This document shows positions 25,830-35,517 of a DNA stretch of 64,000 nucleotides, one piece after another. Position numbers and translations under genes: made by a program. The notes below the pieces were generated by a model that saw only the letters and a program-made list of their open reading frames with translations, had not been told where the DNA came from and did not search any database. Location of the stretch: contig DASVPR010000035.1 of the NCBI GenBank assembly GCA_036389485.1, positions 285,734-349,733 of the forward strand. Direction: 5' to 3'. The stretch is from CADCVT01 sp036389485. Lineage in GTDB: Bacteria; Actinomycetota; Thermoleophilia; Solirubrobacterales; Solirubrobacteraceae. The first letter of the stretch is position 1. The number at the start of each line of letters is the position of its first letter.

Positions 25830-26809
25830 CGCCCGACGACGGCGTTGATCCCGCCGCCGAGGGCCTGCAACCCCTCCGGGAGGGCGCGGATCGCGTCGAT
25901 GCGCGCCTGCGACGGGTTGCTGCGGTAGGCGTTGCGGGTCGCGCGGATCGCGGCGGCCTTCTGCTCGGCGACGCGGCGGTCGCCGATCGCGGTCTCGACC
26001 TTCTGCTGCGCCTGCAGCCGGCGCGTCGCGACGTCGGCGCGGGCGGCGGTCGCCGCGACGATCGAGCGCTGCAGCTCGGGGTCGAAGCGCACCTGCACGA
26101 GCCGGAAGCGGACGCCCTCGAAGAACTTCCCTCCGAGCGTCTCGTCGAGGTCGCGCTGCAGCGTCTCGGCGATCTTCGCCTGCACCTCGGCGAGGTTCTG
26201 GACGTTGTCGGCGTCGTCGACCTGGCCGGTCGCGGCGGCCTCGGCGTTCTGCACGTACGCGCACGTGTTGTTCAGCTCGACGCAGCGGTACTGGCCGATC
26301 GACTCGCGCAGCGCGTTCTCGAGGATCGGCCGAAACTGGACGTTGAGGAACGCCACCCAGCCCTCGTTGCCGTCGTAGGGGTGCAGGCCGTTGAAGGTCC
26401 GCACACCGAAGCGCCGGTAGAACTGCTCGACGGCGTCCTCGGCCGTGCTCAGCCGGAACAGCGCCTGGCCCTCGATCCGCACCTGCACGGCGTCGCGCGT
26501 CGGGGTCTCGAAGAAGTCGACGGCCTCGCGGTCGGACTGCTGCGGGTCGGCGGAGAGGACGTAGTTGCGCTCGGTCGCCGGGAAGCAGCGCTGCGAGTTG
26601 AACGCGCCGATGAACGACACGCCGCTCGACGGCTGCCGGACCTCCTTGACGCCCCGGCCGTCGAACGGCCCACCCTCCTGGATGACGCAGATCTCGCCCG
26701 GCGGGACCGACTTGAACGAGCCGAACGAGGCGATCGCGAGGATGAGCACGCCGAACCCGATCGCCACCGCGAACGCGAGCCTGCGGATGGGTGCCGCCCG
26801 GTCGGCCAT
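25826..26809 (-). CDS. SPFH/Band 7 domain membrane protein
   Basis: This is a 327-residue protein with one TM segment at about 10-30 (LAFAVAIGFGVLILAIASFG), then an SPFH domain from about 33 to 250: VPPGEICVIQEGGPF is its start, AVQVRIEGQALFRL a core strand, and EVQAKIAETLQRDLDETLG the helix. A coiled region (about 255-300) rich in Ala, Arg and Gln (AEQKAAAIRATRNAY) would drive oligomerisation, as in prohibitin and stomatin. An insertion with two Cys (about 185-195) is unusual. It probably forms a membrane microdomain scaffold or protease-regulating ring. It is coupled to the small membrane protein downstream. Confidence 0.9.
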   Translation of the reverse strand: MADRAAPIRRLAFAVAIGFGVLILAIASFGSFKSVPPGEICVIQEGGPFDGRGVKEVRQPSSGVSFIGAFNSQRCFPATERNYVLSADPQQSDREAVDFFETPTRDAVQVRIEGQALFRLSTAEDAVEQFYRRFGVRTFNGLHPYDGNEGWVAFLNVQFRPILENALRESIGQYRCVELNNTCAYVQNAEAAATGQVDDADNVQNLAEVQAKIAETLQRDLDETLGGKFFEGVRFRLVQVRFDPELQRSIVAATAARADVATRRLQAQQKVETAIGDRRVAEQKAAAIRATRNAYRSNPSQARIDAIRALPEGLQALGGGINAVVGR

Positions 26810-26833
26810 CTCGACGACGCAACTTCGCCGCCG

Positions 26834-28051
26834 CTACAGAAACGCCTTCCCCTCGCCGCGGTAGGTCTTCGCCACGTCAACGACGCGGTCGCCGCGCACG
26901 AGGTGCAGCTCCTCGAAGCGCTCACACAGCTCGCCGGCCTTCGCGTGGCGGAGGAAGACGACGTCGCCCGGGCGCAGCCGGTCGGCGGCGTCGCCGAGCA
27001 GCGGCGTCTGGACCTCGCCGGCGCCCTCCTGCGGGTCGAGCCTGAGCCCCTCCGGCAGATGGGGGAGCGGCAGCTTGTCCGGCCCCGCGGCGCCGCTCGC
27101 GACGTAGCCGCCGCCGAGCGCGGTCGCGACGCCGGCGCCCGGCCGGCGCACGACCGGCAGCGCGAACAGAGCGGCGGGCCGGGGCGTGAAGCTCGTGTAC
27201 GCGGAGAAGAGGGAGGGGGCGTAGAGGCCGGACCCGGCCGCGACCTCGGTGACCGCGCTCTCGGCGACCGTCCGCTCCACGCTCCCGGTCCCGCCGCCGT
27301 TGACGAACTCGAGCTCGCCGCCCGCCGCTTCGCGCACGGCCTCGACCACGCGCGCGCGCCGGCGCGCGAGCTCGCGGCCGGATAGCCGCTGCATGCCGCG
27401 GATCGCGCGGCCCATCAGCGGCTTGCCGGGCGGCGCGTCGCCGACGCCCGCGATCTGCGCCTCGTAGGCCATGACGCCGACGAGGCGGAACCCCGGCCGC
27501 GACACGACGTGCCGCGCGAACGCGGCGGCATCCGCCGGCGTGCGGAGCGGCGAGCGCCGCGCGCCTACGCGGACCCGGCCGCCGAGCGGCCGCCACGAGG
27601 TGTCGAGGTCGAGGCAGAGCCGCAGAGGGGGGCGCTCGGCGCCGCCGGAAGGGACGCCGTCGCCGCCGAGCGCGGCGTCGATCGCGTCGAGCTGCGCCGG
27701 GTCGTCGACCATCAACGTCACCTGCCGCGCCGCGGCCGGCTCGCTCGCCAGCTCGCGCAGCGCCGTTCGGTCGACGGTCGGGTACGCGACGAGCAGGTCG
27801 GGGAAGCCGTGCCCGTGCAGCCACAGCGCCTCCGGCAGCGTGAACGACATGACGCCCGCGAACCCCGGCCGCTTCAGCACGCCCTCCAGCAGCGACCGGC
27901 AGCGGACCGACTTGCTCGCCACGCGGATCGGCTTGCCGTGCGCGCGGCGGACCAGGTCGGCGGCGTTCACGTCGAACGCGTCGAGGTCGACGAGCGCGAA
28001 CGGCGCGTCGAGGTGCGCCGTTGCGTGACGAAGTCGCGTGTAGTCGTCCAC
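26834..28051 (-). CDS. PLP-dependent alanine racemase/D-serine dehydratase-like protein
   Basis: This 405-residue protein has the alanine-racemase N-terminal TIM barrel: FALVDLDAFDVNAADLVRRA, then the PLP lysine in VASKSVRCR (about Lys47). LRLCLDLDTSWRP and VGVMAYEAQIAGVG are later barrel strands, and EFVNGGGTGSV binds the cofactor phosphate. The C-terminal half has the D-serine dehydratase-like domain, with the candidate metal ligand HAKAGELCERF near the end (His and Cys, as in zinc-dependent DSD1-type enzymes). Probable substrates are D-amino acids or 3-hydroxy amino acids. It precedes the SPFH gene by 24 bases and may be co-transcribed. Confidence 0.88.
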   Translation of the reverse strand: MDDYTRLRHATAHLDAPFALVDLDAFDVNAADLVRRAHGKPIRVASKSVRCRSLLEGVLKRPGFAGVMSFTLPEALWLHGHGFPDLLVAYPTVDRTALRELASEPAAARQVTLMVDDPAQLDAIDAALGGDGVPSGGAERPPLRLCLDLDTSWRPLGGRVRVGARRSPLRTPADAAAFARHVVSRPGFRLVGVMAYEAQIAGVGDAPPGKPLMGRAIRGMQRLSGRELARRRARVVEAVREAAGGELEFVNGGGTGSVERTVAESAVTEVAAGSGLYAPSLFSAYTSFTPRPAALFALPVVRRPGAGVATALGGGYVASGAAGPDKLPLPHLPEGLRLDPQEGAGEVQTPLLGDAADRLRPGDVVFLRHAKAGELCERFEELHLVRGDRVVDVAKTYRGEGKAFL

Positions 28052-28072
28052 CGGGGCGGCGACGATACCGCC

Positions 28073-28573
28073 ATGCGACAGCGGCTCTGGATCACCGGCC
28101 TCCTCACGCTCGGGCTGTTCGTCGTGCTCGGCGTGATCGACGAGCAGATCAAGGACAGCGGCGGGCCGGGCATCATCTCGTTCGAGGTCGAGTTCACGTC
28201 CGACAACGCGCGCGAGACGCTCGCCGAGTGGGGCGACGCCGGGCGCGACGACGCGAAGCTCAGCCTCTGGCTCGACTACCTGTTCCTCGTCGCGTACGCG
28301 GCGTTCTACTCGCTCGCCGTGCGCGCGCTCGTCGATGCGCTCAACTGGCGGCGCTGGTCGTTCCTCGCGACGTTCCCGATCGCCGGCGCGGTCTGCGACG
28401 CGATCGAGAACGCGAACCTGCTCATGACCATCGGGCAGGACGGCGACCAGCCGTGGCCGTTCCTCGGCGGCCTCTTCGCGTCGATCAAGTTCCTGCTCCT
28501 CACGCCGGCGCAGCTCTTCGTGCTGATCGGGTTCGTGGTGTGGCTGGTCAGGGGCCGGCCACGACGTTCCTGA
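28073..28573 (+). CDS. Four-TM hypothetical membrane protein
   Basis: This is a 166-residue protein with TM segments at about 5-22 (LWITGLLTLGLFVVLGVI), 64-85 (YLFLVAYAAFYSLAVRALV), 95-115 and 140-160 (LTPAQLFVLIGFVVWLV). Between the first two is a soluble loop of about 40 residues (FEVEFTSDNARETLAEWG). I recognise no named family, though the layout resembles small actinobacterial integral membrane proteins. It is divergent from the PLP gene, and its last 26 bases overlap the end of the convergent dehydrogenase gene. Confidence 0.8.
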   Translation: MRQRLWITGLLTLGLFVVLGVIDEQIKDSGGPGIISFEVEFTSDNARETLAEWGDAGRDDAKLSLWLDYLFLVAYAAFYSLAVRALVDALNWRRWSFLATFPIAGAVCDAIENANLLMTIGQDGDQPWPFLGGLFASIKFLLLTPAQLFVLIGFVVWLVRGRPRRS

Positions 28574-29429
28574 GCGGCGCGCCCCACGCCAGCCGCCGCA
28601 GCTGCTCGCCCATCAGCCGGATCGCCGCCTCCTCGGCGCGCGCGGAGTCGCCGGAGACGTGGGGGCTGATGAACGTCCCCGGCGCCTTCCACAGCGGGTG
28701 ATCGGCGGGCAGCGGCTCGGGGTCGACGACGTCGAGCGCCGCGCGCAGGCGCTTGGCCTTCAGCTCGGCGAGCAGCGCGTCGGTGTCGACGACCGCGCCG
28801 CGCCCCGCGTTCACGACGAGCGCGCCGTCGGGCAGCAGCTTCAGCGCGCGGGCGTCGACGATCCCGCGCGTCGCGCCGGTCAGCGGCAGCAGGACGACGA
28901 GGATCTGCGCGTGGGGGAGGAGCGACGGCAGGTCGTCCGCCGCGCGCACGCCGTCGCGCTCGGTGCGCGCGACGAGCATCGTCGTCACGCCGAACGGCTC
29001 GAGCCGCTCGCGGACCGCCGCGCCGATCGAGCCCGCGCCGAGGATCAGCGCGGCGCGGCCCTCGACGTCCGGCAGCCGGAACCGGCCCTCCCAGTTGCGC
29101 TTGCGCTGCAGCTCGCGCTGGTCGAAGAGCCGCTTCTCCATCGCCAGCACGGCCGCGACCACCCACTCGGCGACCGCCGCGTCGCGGGCGCCGCGCGCGT
29201 TCGCGAGCGTCACGCCGGCCGGGAGGTGGGGCTCGATCCAGTCGGTGCCCGCGGAGGTCACGAGCACCGTGTGCAGCTCCGGCGCGTCGCGCAGGCGCGG
29301 CAGCAGATCCTCGCGCGGGTCGACCATGACCTCGGCCTCGGCGAAGCGGCCGGCGGGGAGCAGCTCGACCTCCTCGGGCAGCTCGCCGAGGAGGGCCGGG
29401 TCGATCTTCTCGTGGACGAGGACCCGCAC
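28548..29429 (-). CDS. D-isomer-specific 2-hydroxyacid dehydrogenase
   Basis: This is a 293-residue NAD(P)-dependent protein. The Rossmann motif is ILGAGSIGAAV (about 139-149). The catalytic triad of the family is intact: Arg in VVNAGRGAVVD, Glu in DVVDPEPLPADHPLW and His in SPHVSG. It reduces 2-keto acids to D-2-hydroxyacids or the reverse; the exact substrate is not visible. It is somewhat shorter than typical (about 310-330), mainly at the N-terminus. The GTG start overlaps the upstream amine oxidase stop by one base (TAGTG), so it belongs to the GNAT/oxidase operon and may process the keto acid derived from the amine. Confidence 0.92.
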   Translation of the reverse strand: MRVLVHEKIDPALLGELPEEVELLPAGRFAEAEVMVDPREDLLPRLRDAPELHTVLVTSAGTDWIEPHLPAGVTLANARGARDAAVAEWVVAAVLAMEKRLFDQRELQRKRNWEGRFRLPDVEGRAALILGAGSIGAAVRERLEPFGVTTMLVARTERDGVRAADDLPSLLPHAQILVVLLPLTGATRGIVDARALKLLPDGALVVNAGRGAVVDTDALLAELKAKRLRAALDVVDPEPLPADHPLWKAPGTFISPHVSGDSARAEEAAIRLMGEQLRRLAWGAPLRNVVAGP

Positions 29430-30799
29430 TACGCAGTGACGGGCGCGGGGGCGCCCTCGATCGCGCGCAGCGCCTCGGCGGCCGCGCGCTCGCCCGACCG
29501 CACCGCGCCGTCCATGTAGCCGTTCCAGATCGTCGCGGTCTCCGCGCCCGCCCAGTGGATCGGGCCGATGGGCGCGCGCAGCGCCTCGCCGAACGACGTC
29601 CACCCGCCGGGCGTCATGTAGCAGCCGTAGCAGCCGCGGGTCCACTCCTCCTCGGCCCACGACTTCTCGATGTAGCGCTCCGGCGTGCGGGCGCGCGCGC
29701 CGAACAGCCGCCCGAAGACGTCGAGGACCGCGGTGCGCCGCTCCGCCTCGCTCATCAGCCCGGCGCGCCGCGCGAAGTCGCCCTCGAGGAACCCGAGCAG
29801 GACGCCGGGTGAGCCGTCGGGCGGCGAGTTGTCGTACGTGAGGCGGATCGGCCCGGCGTCGCTCGTGCCGAACCCGTTCAGGCCGTCGCGCCGCCAGAAC
29901 GGCTCGTCGTAGACGGCCATGCACTTCCACACCGTCCCCTGCGGCATCCGCTGGGTCAGCTGGTCGCGGAAGCCGGGCAGCACCGGGTCGTACGCGATGC
30001 GGCTCGTGAGCGTCGGCGGGATCGCGACGATGACGCGCCGCGCGCGCACGCCGCCGACCGTCGCGCCGTCGCCCGACCACGCGATGCTCCGCACCGGCGC
30101 CTCCAGCCGCACGCGGTCGCCCAGCTCCTCGGCCATCCGCAGCGAGACGAGCTGCGAGCCGCCGACGAACCGCGCCTCCTGCGCGCCGCCCTCGGTCCCG
30201 ATCAGATCGTCCCACGAGCCTGCCGAGTGGATGTAGAAGAGGACGTGCAGGAGCGAGACGTCCGCGGGCTCGGCGGCCCACACCGCCTCGCAGATCAGCT
30301 CGAAGAAGACGCGCGCGCCCTTCGTGCGGCACCCCGGCCCCTTGATCCACGTCGCGAAGGTCATCGCGTCCCACTCCGCGGCCTTCGGCGCCGCCCAGGG
30401 GGCCTCGAGCGGGACGCTGCGCGCCATGCGGTCGAGTCGGCGGCGCGCCTGCTCGTAGTCGAGGAGGATCGCCGGGTTGATGCGAGGGATCAGCCCGGTG
30501 TAGCGCCTGATGTCGCCGCGCCACTCGATGCTGGACTGACCCGCGGTGTACGACGGGAACGTCTCGATCCCGAGCTCCCGCGCGAGCTCCTGCAGGCGGA
30601 ACTGCGTCGGCCCGATCCACTGCCCGCCGACCTCGACCACCTTGCCGCCGCCGATGTCCTCGTTGAGCGTCCGGCCCCCCACGCGGTCGCGCGCCTCGAG
30701 CACGACCACCTCGCGCCCGGCCCCGGCGAGCGCGCGCGCCGCGGCGAGCCCCGCCAGCCCCGCACCGACGACGACGACGTCGGTGTCGAAGTCGCTCAT
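29429..30799 (-). CDS. Flavin monoamine oxidase family protein (cytoplasmic)
   Basis: This 456-residue protein has the dinucleotide-binding motif VVVVGAGLAGLAAARAL (about 8-24), then EARDRVGGRT, then EVGGQWIGPTQ, the usual flavin contacts. GGCYGCY-like RGCYGCYMTPGGW near 395 contains the Cys region that in true MAOs holds covalent FAD, and IHWAGAETATIWNGYMDGAVRSG is the C-terminal flavin-binding signature. No signal peptide, so intracellular. It probably oxidises a primary amine or polyamine to an aldehyde with H2O2. Overlaps the GNAT gene upstream (ATGA) and the dehydrogenase downstream. Confidence 0.92.
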   Translation of the reverse strand: MSDFDTDVVVVGAGLAGLAAARALAGAGREVVVLEARDRVGGRTLNEDIGGGKVVEVGGQWIGPTQFRLQELARELGIETFPSYTAGQSSIEWRGDIRRYTGLIPRINPAILLDYEQARRRLDRMARSVPLEAPWAAPKAAEWDAMTFATWIKGPGCRTKGARVFFELICEAVWAAEPADVSLLHVLFYIHSAGSWDDLIGTEGGAQEARFVGGSQLVSLRMAEELGDRVRLEAPVRSIAWSGDGATVGGVRARRVIVAIPPTLTSRIAYDPVLPGFRDQLTQRMPQGTVWKCMAVYDEPFWRRDGLNGFGTSDAGPIRLTYDNSPPDGSPGVLLGFLEGDFARRAGLMSEAERRTAVLDVFGRLFGARARTPERYIEKSWAEEEWTRGCYGCYMTPGGWTSFGEALRAPIGPIHWAGAETATIWNGYMDGAVRSGERAAAEALRAIEGAPAPVTA

Positions 30800-31659
30800 C
30801 CGAAGAACAGGTTGAAGAGGCCGAACATCTTCGACGGATCATGCCCGACCGGCGGGCCGTGGCGCATCCGCAGCGCGGTGTTCACGCACTGAAAGCCCCA
30901 CTGCGACAGGACGCGGCCGACCTCCGGGTTGTCGGAGGGCACCGTGACCGTGATCGGCTGCGCCTCGGTGACGAGCGCGCGCAGGATCGCCATGCCGTCG
31001 TCGAACGTCTCGGCGAGCACGGCCGGCCCCGCCCCCCAGGGCGTGTTGAGCGCGAACGCCGCGAGCGTGCCGTCGGCGCGCTCGAGCCCCAGGCCGAGCA
31101 GCGCCGGCAGCCCCTCGAGGACGGCGGAGCGGTCCTCGCCGGTGGTCGCTCGGTCGAGGGCAAGGATGTGCTCGCGGTCCGCCGGGCGCAGCCGCCGCAC
31201 GCCTTCGGGCACCGGACCGGGCGGCGTGCCGCGCCAGGCGCGCGCCGGCGCCTCGGCGACGAAGCCGCAGCGCTCGTACACCCGGCGGCCCATCTCGGTG
31301 GCGTAGAGCAGCGACGTCCGCGCGCCGCGCTCCTGCAGCCATTCCACGCACGCGCGCGTGAGCAGCTCGCCGACGCCGCGCCGCCGGGCGCGCGGCAGCA
31401 CGCCGAGCGCGCCGATCCATCCCGTCGCGCCGAACGACGCCGTGCACGCGCCGCCGACGAGCTTCCCGCGGCCGACCGACGCGACCAGCACCTCGCCGGA
31501 AGGGGAGTCGCGCGGGTAGCCGAGCAGGCGCGCGACGTGCGGCCCGAAGCCGGCCTCGTCGAGCGTCCTCGCGACCGGCTCGCCCTGCCGTGCGGGGCGG
31601 ATCTCGATCCGCGGATCGCGCCGCCGGGCGAACGGCAGGACGGAGGACCCGGTGGCCAC
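30796..31659 (-). CDS. GNAT family acetyltransferase, probably double-domain
   Basis: This is a 287-residue protein. The N-terminal half is a GNAT fold with the acetyl-CoA pyrophosphate loop in LGVLPRARRRGVGELLT (about 85-101), preceded by WIGALGV. The C-terminal half (about 160-280) repeats a GNAT-like order with AVLAETFDDGMAILRAL and EVGRVLSQWGFQ but lacks the loop, so it is likely a degenerate second copy. The acceptor amine is unknown. GTG start at 31659. First gene of an overlapping run with the amine oxidase and the hydroxyacid dehydrogenase; acetylation and oxidation of the same amine is a reasonable hypothesis. Confidence 0.88.
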   Translation of the reverse strand: MATGSSVLPFARRRDPRIEIRPARQGEPVARTLDEAGFGPHVARLLGYPRDSPSGEVLVASVGRGKLVGGACTASFGATGWIGALGVLPRARRRGVGELLTRACVEWLQERGARTSLLYATEMGRRVYERCGFVAEAPARAWRGTPPGPVPEGVRRLRPADREHILALDRATTGEDRSAVLEGLPALLGLGLERADGTLAAFALNTPWGAGPAVLAETFDDGMAILRALVTEAQPITVTVPSDNPEVGRVLSQWGFQCVNTALRMRHGPPVGHDPSKMFGLFNLFFG

Positions 31660-31692
31660 GGGCGGAGACTACCCGGCACTACTATCGGATCG

Positions 31693-32838
31693 ATGCAGAC
31701 GATGACGGACGTCTACGGCGTGCCGCAGGAGTTCCTGGACTTCCGGGACACCATCCGGCAGATCGCCCGCGAGCGGATCGCACCGCGCGCGGCGGAGATC
31801 GACGCCAAGGCCGAGTACCCGTGGGACGTCCGCAAGCTGCTGGCCGAGAACGACGTCCTCGCGCTGCCGTTCGAGACCGAGTACGGCGGGACCGGCACCG
31901 GCACGCTGATGCTGCAGATGGGCGTCGAGGAGATCGCGCGCGTCTGCGCTTCGAGCGCGCTGATCCTCATGGTGCAGGAGCTGGGGACGCTGCCGATCCA
32001 GCTCTTCGGCACCGACGAGCAGAAGCAGCGCTTCCTCCCCAGGTGCGCGACGGGCGAGTGGTCCCCCGCGTTCGCGCTCTCCGAGCCCGAGGCCGGGTCC
32101 GACCCCGGCTCGATGCGCACGAGCGCGGTGCAGGACGGCGATGAATGGGTCATCAACGGCACCAAGAACTGGATCACCAACGTCGGGATCGCCGACTTCT
32201 ACGTCGTGTTCGCGACGACCGACCGCGCGAACCGCCGCATCACCGCGTTCGTCGTCGAGAAGGACCGCCCCGGCTTGAGCATCGGCAAGCTGGAGCACAA
32301 GCTCGGCATCAAGGGCTCGCCGACCGGGTCGCCGGTGTTCGAGGACGTCCGCGTCCCGCAGGAGAACGTCATCGGCGAGGTCGGCCGCGGCCTGGCGGTC
32401 GCGCTCGGGACGCTCGAGCGCACGCGCCTCGGCGCGGCGGCGCAGGCGGTCGGGATCGCGCAGGGCGCCACCGACTACGCCGCGCAGTACGCGCGCGAGC
32501 GGATCACGTTCGGCAAGCCGATCAACGAGCACCAGGCGATCTCGTTCAAGCTCGCCGACATGGAGACGGGCACGGCCGCGGCGCGCGAGCTGCTCTACAA
32601 GGCGTGCGCGCTCGCCGACCGCTCCGACAAGCAGCTGGCCAAGTACTCGTCGATGGCGAAGCTCTTCGCCTCCGACAACGCGATGCGGGTGACGGTCGAG
32701 GCCGTGCAGGTCCTCGGCGGCTACGGCTACGTCACCGAGTACCCGGTCGAGCGCTACATGCGCGACGCCAAGATCACCCAGATCTACGAGGGCACCAACG
32801 AGATCCAGCGCCTCGTGATCTCGAGGACGATGAGGTAG
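31693..32838 (+). CDS. Acyl-CoA dehydrogenase
   Basis: This is a 381-residue FAD enzyme with the usual three domains. FALSEPEAGSDPGSMRT is the first ACAD signature, WVINGTKNWITN the flavin/beta domain, and the C-terminal helical bundle has GYGYVTEYPVERYMRDAK. The catalytic base is Glu366 in QIYEGTNEIQR, the position of short- and medium-chain enzymes. It introduces a trans-2 double bond into acyl-CoA for beta-oxidation or branched-chain amino-acid breakdown; chain length is not told by sequence. TACTAT (31680-31685) 7 bases before the ATG suggests leaderless transcription. The next gene follows by 2 bases. Confidence 0.95.
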   Translation: MQTMTDVYGVPQEFLDFRDTIRQIARERIAPRAAEIDAKAEYPWDVRKLLAENDVLALPFETEYGGTGTGTLMLQMGVEEIARVCASSALILMVQELGTLPIQLFGTDEQKQRFLPRCATGEWSPAFALSEPEAGSDPGSMRTSAVQDGDEWVINGTKNWITNVGIADFYVVFATTDRANRRITAFVVEKDRPGLSIGKLEHKLGIKGSPTGSPVFEDVRVPQENVIGEVGRGLAVALGTLERTRLGAAAQAVGIAQGATDYAAQYARERITFGKPINEHQAISFKLADMETGTAAARELLYKACALADRSDKQLAKYSSMAKLFASDNAMRVTVEAVQVLGGYGYVTEYPVERYMRDAKITQIYEGTNEIQRLVISRTMR

Positions 32839-32840
32839 CC

Positions 32841-33472
32841 ATGGCACGGCCGCCCGGCCTGCGCCGGATCGCGTTCGCGGCGGCGGTGGCGCTCGGGATC
32901 GCCCTGAGCGCGATGGTCGCGCTCGACGGGTTCAGCCCGAACGGTGCGGTGCGGGCGCTCCAGACCGTCGCGGTGGTGGGGACCGTCTTCGCCGTGATCG
33001 GCGGCATCTTCGTGACGATCGGCCTGCGCATGGCCGACTGGCGCGACCCCGAGGACGAGGCGGACTTCGAGCGCGTCGTGCAGCGCTCGGAGCGCCTGGC
33101 GCGCGCGGGCACGGCCGCCGACCCGGAGGAGATGGAGTTCCTCGAGCTCGACCCGTTCCGCGACGAGGACTTCGAGGAGCTGGTCCGCGAGGCGCTCGAC
33201 GAGCTGCCCGACCTGCTGCAGGAGGCGCTGCGGCGCAACGTCGGCGTCGTCATCTCCGACGCCGGGCGCCGGCACCGCGCCTACGGCCTGTACCGCGGCG
33301 ACGGCGTCGCCCGCGACAACGTGCCCGACCAGATCATCATCTTCCGCGACACGCTGCGGCGCGACTTCGGCCACGACCCGGACATGCTCCGCGAACAGGT
33401 CACGATCACCGTCCGCCACGAACTCGCCCACCACCTCGGGGCGGACGAGCTGGGAGTGAGGGACCTCGGGCT

Positions 33473-33476
<4 letters not shown>
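32841..33476 (+). CDS. Membrane-anchored zincin-like metallopeptidase
   Basis: This 211-residue protein has two N-terminal TM helices (about 8-28 and 36-60) and an acidic linker. The soluble domain of the PF06262-type metallopeptidase family runs from about 95: FEELVREALDELPDLLQEAL, GLYRGDG, DQIIIFRDTLRRDFG and the zinc motif HELAHHLG (HExxH) near residue 199. Family members usually lack the TM part, so the anchor is a variation. A proteolytic role in the cytoplasm near the membrane is likely. It sits between acyl-CoA dehydrogenase (2-base gap) and DAHP synthase (GTGA overlap), which does not reveal a pathway. Confidence 0.88.
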
Positions 33477-34495
<1,019 letters not shown>

Positions 34496-34512
34496 TGTAT
34501 TAGCATCGCACC

Positions 34513-35478
34513 ATGATTCAGACCGGCCACGGACGGCCGCTGCTCGCCGCGCTCGTCCTTCTCTCGGTGCTCCTCGTCGCCGCGCCCGCCGCGCCGGCGG
34601 CGTCGCGAGACAACGTCGTGGACGTGTCGATGCCGCGGCCCGCGGCGGACCAGATCGTGCTCGCGCGCGTGCAGATCGAGATGGGCTTCGAGGCGCGCGT
34701 CGCGCAGGTCGGGCGGCTGCGCGTGCGCCGCGCCGACCGGGTCCCGGCGGGCTACGGCGTCGCCGCGGTCCGCGCGCGCCAGCGCGGCGACACGGTCTGG
34801 GTGCGGCTCGTCGCGGTCCGGACCAGCTCGGCGGGCAGCACGCGCGGGAAGATGCGCGTCAAGCTGCGCGTCGGCGACCCGCGGCACACGTACGTCCGCG
34901 CCGTGACGTCCACCGTGCCGATCGGGCCGAACACGCGCGTGCGCTCGAACCGCGACTGCCGCACGATCAACGCCGAGGCCGCCCGCTGGACGGCCGTCCC
35001 CGGGCTGGCGTCGGTGCGCGTGGAGGGCCTGCGGTTCAGCGCGCGCACGGCCGTCGGCGCGACGCTCGAGGTCGCGTGCGAGAAGGACATCCGCTCGGTG
35101 TCCGGCCGCGAGCGCTTCCTCAACACCGTCGACCGGGACTTCGCCGGTGGCGGCGGCGTGGTCGAGGGCTTCTACGCGACGTGGGCGCGCGACGCCGACG
35201 GCGCCCCGCGCATCTGCGTGTACGTCCGCGGCGCGCGCGGCGGCGAGGGCGATGTGACCGTGGCCAGCACGAGGCAGCGCTTCGAGCTCGACGACGCCAA
35301 CGGGATCGCGCGCGTCGACACCGTCGTAGCGGGCGAGGGCGAGTACGCGTTCACCGTCCGCTGGCGCCAGGCCGACGGCACGTTCCGGGAGAGCGAGAGC
35401 TCGCTGCGCGTGCCCGCCGGGGGCGAGAAGGGCAACGACCCGCCGGAGCCGTACTCCGCCGCGGGCAACTGCGGCTGA
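34513..35478 (+). CDS. Secreted hypothetical protein
   Basis: This is a 321-residue protein with a signal peptide (1-30, ending APAASRD). The mature part looks entirely beta-rich. An N-terminal sandwich at about 35-135 has regular hydrophobic alternation (VLARVQIEMGFEARVAQVGRL), then a Cys-containing central region (NRDCRTINAEA, EVACEKDI), and a C-terminal domain with ICVYVRGARG and YAFTVRWRQADGTF, reminiscent of an Ig-like fold. No enzymatic motif found and no family recognised. It has its own leaderless-type promoter. A secreted amine oxidase gene follows 39 bases later in the same direction. Confidence 0.75.
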   Translation: MIQTGHGRPLLAALVLLSVLLVAAPAAPAASRDNVVDVSMPRPAADQIVLARVQIEMGFEARVAQVGRLRVRRADRVPAGYGVAAVRARQRGDTVWVRLVAVRTSSAGSTRGKMRVKLRVGDPRHTYVRAVTSTVPIGPNTRVRSNRDCRTINAEAARWTAVPGLASVRVEGLRFSARTAVGATLEVACEKDIRSVSGRERFLNTVDRDFAGGGGVVEGFYATWARDADGAPRICVYVRGARGGEGDVTVASTRQRFELDDANGIARVDTVVAGEGEYAFTVRWRQADGTFRESESSLRVPAGGEKGNDPPEPYSAAGNCG

Positions 35479-35494
35479 GCGCTCGCACGACTTC

Positions 35495-35517
35495 GACGAG
35501 ACGCGTAGTGTCTCGTC
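35495..35517 (+). promoter_or_regulatory. Perfect hairpin abutting a start codon
   Basis: GACGAGAC and GTCTCGTC form an 8-bp perfect stem with a 7-base loop, and the ATG at 35518 is the very next base. TAGTGT (35506-35511) inside it has -10 box form. It may be an operator, a terminator of the gene before, or a start-site occluding hairpin; no Shine-Dalgarno is present. Confidence 0.55.
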
